A stretch of DNA of 64,000 nucleotides, from the NCBI GenBank assembly GCA_030062745.1, contig CP099841.1, positions 25,113,398 to 25,177,397 of the forward strand, written 5' to 3'. Each line of letters starts with the position of its first letter. Within the stretch, counting starts at the first letter, position 1. The translations under genes and the position numbers were made by a program. This stretch comes from Capitulum mitella. Its lineage: Eukaryota > Arthropoda > Thecostraca > Pollicipedomorpha > Pollicipedidae. The notes beneath the pieces are model-generated. The model was not told where the DNA came from, searched no databases, and was given only the letters and a program-made list of their open reading frames with translations. Below, in pieces: positions 58,894-64,000 of this stretch.

Positions 58894-59546
58894 CAACCTC
58901 AACTCATGAGTCACAGGTGGCGCGTAAGGCGCTCATTTCACCAGATCAAATTCGTCCGTACCCGAAAGCTCCTCCACGGACGGAGTCGGGCCGGGGCAGG
59001 AACAGGAAAGGGCACTCGATGGTAGCAACTGATACCCCGGAGAAAAAGGCCATTGAGGACAGAGAGGCACTGAAAAGAACGCCGTCCGCCGCTCGAGTAG
59101 CTTCCGTCCCTGCAAAAAAGAAAAAGAAGATGGTCATGTCGCGGGCCAGCAGCAGCACGTCTGAGGACGATATTATGAAGCTGAACGACACATCTGAATC
59201 GGATGGCCAGGTCTCCGACGGTACAGCTGCTGTGTCTGGTCTCTTGCAAGGAAACCCTGAGGTTGGTGACTTCGTAGTAGTGGCCCTCGATCCTCCAAAG
59301 GGTCGCCGATGTCAGTTCGTGGGGATGGTACAGGACCGCCTAGACGATGGTGACATCAAGGTGTCATACATGCGCAAGAGCAAGATGTCGGAGAACACGT
59401 TTATCTTCCCAGAGGTCCCCGATTCAGCCTCGGCGTCTAAAAACCAGATAGTTGGTGTGCTGCCAAAGCCGCAGCAACAGAGTGTCAAGCGCCGTGCGGG
59501 GTACTTCAGGTTCCCAATAAGCTTCTCTGGCCTCAACTTGCGTTGA
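58890..59546 (+). pseudogene. transposase part 3: C-terminal domain
   Basis: Continues the family sequence in the -1 frame after the G6 run: ALISPDQIRPYPKAPP, a Lys-rich nuclear-localisation-like PAKKKKK, then GDFVVV and ENTFIFPEV. No independent start is needed. Confidence 0.8.
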
Positions 59547-59767
59547 AGCAACGCCTGGAACATTCTCAGTTGTGACGAAAATCAAACATGGATCTCAAAG
59601 AGTGATTTCAGCTTGCTAATGCCAGGTGAAGTGTTCATTCGTGATTTTTTCTTGTGATTCGTGTTGGATGACAAAGTGCATCAGGTGAAGTGCATTCCTG
59701 ACTTCACTTGTGATTTTTTTAAATAAAAATAAATGACTGTTTTATCAGTTTGTTTCCTTTCTTTAAT

Positions 59768-59786
59768 GAACCAATTCAATTGGTTC
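59768..59786. repeat. perfect 9-bp inverted repeat
   Basis: GAACCAATT C AATTGGTTC, 40 bp after the transposon's AATAAA. Confidence 0.9.
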
Positions 59787-60035
59787 AAAGTGTTACTTTG
59801 TGGGAGTCGAATTCATGTTTAACATCAAAAACACAAACAACAAAGAAAGCAGCGAGAGGGAAGGAGACAGGATACGACCTTTCCGGCATCTAAAAACGCA
59901 TTGGCCTTCGATTCTTTCGTTTTGAGAACTCGTCCCAGGCTTATTAATAAACGGCTCTTAAATATGAAGCATGAAGGCAAACGCGAAATCAGGATAAATA
60001 TGGCGTAAAAGTCACATGTCAGTCAATCTGTGGCC

Positions 60036-60105
60036 ACCCGAACTCACCCCACCTTCTGCCCGATCTCACCCCACGGGTGGGGTAGGTTCGGACAGTTGAC
60101 ATTGG
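60036..60105. repeat. CCGAAC..CCCCACC hairpin
   Basis: ccgaactcaccccacc and ggtggggtaggttcgg are imperfect inverted copies; a third related string lies at about 60259. Confidence 0.6.
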
Positions 60106-60880
60106 GTGGCTCTTGGTCTCCCACTGTCATCAAATTTCGATGTAGCTCTAATTTTCATGCTGTAGTATGTGCAGCACAGACCAGCTTATTTTCCACCACA
60201 TGGAGACTTTCTAAAGACCTAACAGTTTTTAAACTATGCCCAGAATTTGAAAATTTGTCCGAACCATACCCACCCTCCCCTATATGTACACAGAGAGAGA
60301 GAGAAGATTGAAGGGCCCAGTTCCAAATTGGGTGGACCAGGGCTCTCTCAAAAGAATATCAGTCGACACCCTTACCCAGGGGGAGCTTAGGGGGCTCCCC
60401 CTCCCTCCTATGACAAGGAAGCCCCCTCCGGCCCAAATCAGGGGTCCTTCCTCGCCAGTGCGGAGGGGCCCCGGATGTGGGTTGAAAGGTGCCCCAGTCC
60501 GCGGGTAACACGGAGAAATTTCTTAACCACTCTGCTTTGGAGCCCCAAGGGCAAGGGGCATCATTATTAACAGGCTTCTCTTCTAATTAGCTACTCACAA
60601 TGACTACTTTCCCAGCATTTACTCTGCCGGGAACAACTAAAGGTACTTTCTAAAGGTATCCTTTCCACGAACTGTAACAGTTCTGATGTTAAAGTTTAGG
60701 ATTCTTGGTGTTATGTGGGCAGTACCAAAAGCCACGTGATTTCACCCCTGGTTACAGCCATGGTTAACATTCAACTTATATAATGCAACTTACACATAAC
60801 CCAACCAGCCTGCACATATCATTCTACTCTTGTAAGTTGGAGATGCATCCCCAGCTTCACAAAAAGTTTAAATTAGGTTA

Positions 60881-61712
60881 GGGCCTATTTTAAGAGCAAA
60901 TCTCTGGGAGGGGGGTTTCAGCCAGTCGAATTATGGGCGACATATAAACCCGACCCTGTTTCGTCAGACCACGTCAGAGTTCGGTTTTCACGTATGGTGT
61001 CGAGAGGCTAGCGGTCACGCGTGGCTGAAACTTGGCCGTCTCAGGGGTTTGGTGGCACAGTGTATTATGCTAGGTTTTTGGGTTTCGGGGACGGCGGAGC
61101 TGCGCGCAGCACGGGCTTGAATCCCCCATGGAGTTTCCGCGTATTTTTTTACGAAATCCGACAAATTTTCGAAAAACTTGACGCGCCGCTTCCGGGCGCT
61201 CGATCTCGGAAATAACGGGTCGCACCGGCGCAAAACTGCGTGCGTTCGACAAAGAATCGACTGGAGAATTACATCGCACGGAAGAGACCGAGCCGGGACT
61301 GGCAAGTGAGGCGTGCCGGCAGCGGGGACACGAAAAATGCCCATTTTGGAGGGTTTCAAAATGGGGTCATGATCACGGAAACCGTTAAAGATACGGACTC
61401 GTGATGATACGAGATGAAAGATACGTGATGACCAACCTCAACAAAGGACCGGCAAGGAATCATTGAGTGGAGTTGACCTCATTCGCCTGACGGGGTAGTC
61501 ACGACGTGTGCTCAAAGTGGTTTACTCTGTGATTTCGAATGCAAAGACGTCAATGTGTGACGCGAAATTGGAACCAACGGAAAGCCCGTCCTTTTGCCGT
61601 TCCGATGATGCCAAACACAAATCAGGTGTGCCGCGGCCGCTCCGGCCATGCGACGCCACGTGAAACGATGCAGGAGGCGATTTCGCCTATTTTCAAGTGA
61701 GCTCGAGACGAT
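60881..61712 (+). repeat. ~0.8-kb repeat, copy 1
   Basis: Shares with copy 2 in order: gagcaaatc, agtcgaattatggg, gtggctgaaactt, tcgaca.ag.at, atgatc.cggaaaccgttaaa, aattggaaccaacgg, gatgatgccaaacac, ctccggccatgcgacgccac, gagctcgaga. No coding potential. Confidence 0.9.
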
Positions 61713-61734
61713 TGCCAACCGCTGACACGACGTC

Positions 61735-61900
61735 CTTCCCGGCGCCTGATGTCTCCAACCGTGGTTCGGACCAAAACAAAACCTGGTCCGTTCGACAGAA
61801 AATCGATTGGAAAATAGTACCATGTACAACAACGCGCGGGGGGACCAGCACGTAAAGCATGCTAGCCACGGGAACACCAATGTGGTAGTTATGTTTTTTA
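61735..61900 (+). repeat. third, partial and diverged copy of the 0.8-kb repeat
   Basis: 'gtccgttcgacagaaaatcg' followed by attggaaaatag and ggggaccagcacgta corresponds to 'gtgcgttcgacaaagaatcg' and its following bases in copy 1. Confidence 0.65.
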
Positions 61901-62030
61901 TGCTTGACAAAATACGGCACGAATAAATTCAGTCTTCAGTTATAACGACTCCATGATTAAGAAGCCCCACATCTCAAGGTATCGACTGCATACCATTCCA
62001 CAGGGTCGACCTCAAAGGGGTTTGCCGCCG

Positions 62031-62803
62031 GGCCTGTTTTAGGAGCAAATCACTTGGGGGGGGGGATCTCGGCTAGTCGAATTATGGGTGACATAAATAC
62101 AAGATCTGGGTATTTCACCAACCTTGTTTTGACTGACCCTGTCGGAGGTCGGTTTGGACAGGCTGGTGTGGCGAGACTAGCGGTCGCAAGTGGCTGAAAC
62201 TTGACCGTCTCAGGGATTTGGTGACACAGTGAAGTACATTAGATTTTCGGGTTTCGGGACGCCGAGTTGGCGAAATCTTCCAAAAACTCAGACGCACGCC
62301 GCTTCCGGGCGCTCGATCTTGGAAACAACGGGTCACATCGACACAAAACTTGGTGCGTTCGACAAAGCATTGGTTAGAGAATTGCATCGCATGGATGAGG
62401 CGGAGCCGGGACCGGCACGTGGTACGTGCTGGCCTCGGGAACACAAAAAATGCCCGTTTGCAAGGTTTCAAAATGGGGTCATGATCTCGGAAACCGTTAA
62501 AGATATGGACCCAAGGACACGATGGACAGCTACAAGGTACCATCAGGAAATCATTAATAGAGTCGACCCTCATCCACCGGATGGGGTAGCCGTGGCGTGC
62601 ACTTAGTCATTTTTATTGTGGTTTCGAATGCAGAAGCGCCAATGACTTGACAGGAAATTGGAACCAACGGGAAACAAGTTCTTTTGTCGTTCTGATGATG
62701 CCAAACACCAATCAGGTGTGCAACTGCCGCTCCGGCCATGCGACGCCACGCGAACCGATAAAGGAGGCGATTTTACCCATTTCCAGTTGAGCTCGAGACC
62801 ATT
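62031..62803 (+). repeat. ~0.8-kb repeat, copy 2
   Basis: Direct orientation, 1150 bp downstream of copy 1, same block order with small indels. Confidence 0.9.
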
Positions 62804-62995
62804 GTTATAATGGCCATAAAACGGGCAGTGGAGGGGGGTTTTGCGCTAACGCGCACTGGAAAGGAGGCGCAAATGTGTTCCCCTCCCATCTCGGAAAAGA
62901 AAAAAAGCTAAAGACATGATATTTTATGAGTAGGGTGGAACCACAAAGATTCACATAGTGTGCGGTGTGTCCTCGTCCACCTGGTCACCAGAGCC

Positions 62996-63258
62996 CGGGC
63001 ACGTAGCCAGAATTCTCCTCGGGGGGCCAAATGTCAAATTTTGTCATATAACACTGGCGTATGACGAAACTTATAGGAAAAAGCAGGAATTTTACGTAAC
63101 TGACCTCATTTTTAACCCGCAGATATATTCAATATTTATTTTTGCAACATATATATGATCAATACTCCGTATTCGTGCGTAATCGCTTTATGTCTAGTGT
63201 AGACCGCTTGGCTCAGGGGCCCATGGTCCCCATGGACCCCCACTTGGCTACGTCCCTG
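62996..63258. mobile_element. hAT-like MITE, 263 bp, with 8-bp target duplication
   Basis: Left end CGGGCACGTAGCCA; right end is the reverse complement of CAGGGACGTAGCCA. CCAGAGCC directly flanks both sides (62988-62995 and 63259-63266). No transposase. The CAGxGxCGTAGCCA-type end and the 8-bp duplication fit hAT. Confidence 0.85.
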
Positions 63259-63266
63259 CCAGAGCC

Positions 63267-64000
63267 AGACGTCTCGTGCAGCAGTGCATTGCCAGGGGAC
63301 TTCAGGCACACTGATGCCCCTCTCCGGGTCGAACATACAGGGTCGCATCATACGGAACAGTAGCGGCCAATTGGGGATTCGCTGAGGCCCTGGTACCCGC
63401 CCGGTGATAGCCAATCACGTGGCAGGGTCGGGCTGGTCACCGGGCGGTCGTTAGTGCCTGCGGCGGCGGGAGGCGCGGCAGCTGGTCACCGGTCGGCGGG
63501 AAGGCTGTGCCGCTCTCAACAGCGTGCAGTTTTCATGACCTTAGGTCAGTACTGTCAAGGTGAAATGGGGTTGAAAAAGTCAATATGGACGATTTCTCCG
63601 CCCGTACAGGCCATTCCGTACGGCTTTTTGAACGGAACGGAAAAAGGGTGCGTGTTTGAGCGTTTAAACGAGGAATACGACGATTTTCATTCATTTGTCG
63701 TTTTCAGAACATTTCGAGTCGAGGTTATGTCAGGTCATTGACCTACGGCACCATTTTTTCATTTTTTTGCAGATCAGACTTCGAGCATCACGGAATACAT
63801 CTGTAGCTTGAGTGTAAATAAGGGCGCGGAACGAATCTTATGGCATATTTTCAGTGAAGGTAGCCAACATCGGTACATTTGGTCATTTCTAGCGTTTACT
63901 AACATTCGCAAGGTCAAAAGATGTGAAGCGAGGTAATTTGCCTTGGATGAAGCTTGCGACCCAAAGTTAGTTTTACGTCAATTGTTTGCGCTACGTTATT
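63267..64000. other. no gene recognised
   Basis: Mixed sequence with a G/C-rich ggtcaccgg repeat (63437 and 63485) and a gaccttaggtca palindrome; no supported coding feature. Confidence 0.5.

Larger units (their letters stand above)
57590..59546 (+). mobile_element. decayed pogo/Jerky-like (Tc1-mariner superfamily) DNA transposon
   Basis: A transposase split over three frames by two single-base changes in homopolymer runs. Part 1 (57590-58170): MGRIYKRKG, psq-type helix-turn-helix (LSQRKAAEKYNVPKSTLADY), then a second DNA-binding (CENP-B-like) region and NVDESG (first catalytic Asp). Part 2 (58171-58893): HATSRERGELVIFVGICCA, LIMDNHVSH (second Asp), LQPLDVGVYGPFKTFYN (third acidic position). 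Part 3 (58880-59546): SPDQIRPYPKA, Lys-rich segment, GDFVVVALDPP and FIFPEVPDS C-terminal domain. AATAAA at 59722 may be its poly(A) signal. Terminal inverted repeats were not located. Confidence 0.9.

Noticed and set aside
63136-63414. 92-residue - strand frame
   Set aside because: Runs across the MITE right end and its flank; no domain.

Overview
The window is metazoan nuclear DNA, most likely from an arthropod (perhaps a crustacean). Its genes are split into many small exons with GT-AG introns. The TRAM protein starts MGLKTR and reads FIALQHNVT, as I recall from arthropod TRAM proteins. There are no bacterial operons. The taxon is an inference.

Layout. (1) 2389-13522, + strand: the 3' five coding exons of a short-chain dehydrogenase of the SDR16C / RDHE2 / 17beta-HSD11 type; the cofactor-binding N-terminus is not seen here. 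(2) 15132-23784, - strand: a nine-exon TRAM (translocating chain-associated membrane protein) gene, tail to tail with the dehydrogenase. (3) 25605-50709, - strand: a 17-exon ARS2/SRRT (Serrate) gene. It was reconstructed exon by exon, and its phases close exactly to an 858-codon product with the proximal choices. (4) 57590-59546, + strand: a decayed pogo/Jerky-like DDE transposon in three frames. (5) 60881-63266: a duplicated ~0.8 kb repeat and a 263-bp MITE with hAT-like ends and an 8-bp target duplication.

Two features of the ARS2 gene stand out. First, the 3' splice acceptor and first 33 coding bases of its RRM exon are amplified in eight extra perfect-length 39-bp units (38423-38734). This gives nine CAG acceptors, all in the same reading frame and without a stop. 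Choice of acceptor would insert 0 to 8 copies of a 13-residue segment between helix 1 and strand 2 of the RRM. Second, there are two candidate last exons of identical length (64 nt) and identical phase. Both encode the ARS2 C-terminal DLDAP peptide but with different flanks, so the tail could be swapped by splicing.

Around these, several 30-62 bp degenerate minisatellites abut splice sites or a stop codon. This suggests that local tandem duplication is remodelling splice sites in this genome. Base composition is mosaic. The ARS2 locus is GC- and CpG-rich, while two blocks of about 2-2.5 kb (21148-23265 and 53114-55601) contain no CpG by eye. Copies of one repeat family inside or next to these blocks show CG changed to TG/CA relative to a copy elsewhere, as expected from methylation and deamination. 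All counts and boundaries were made by eye.
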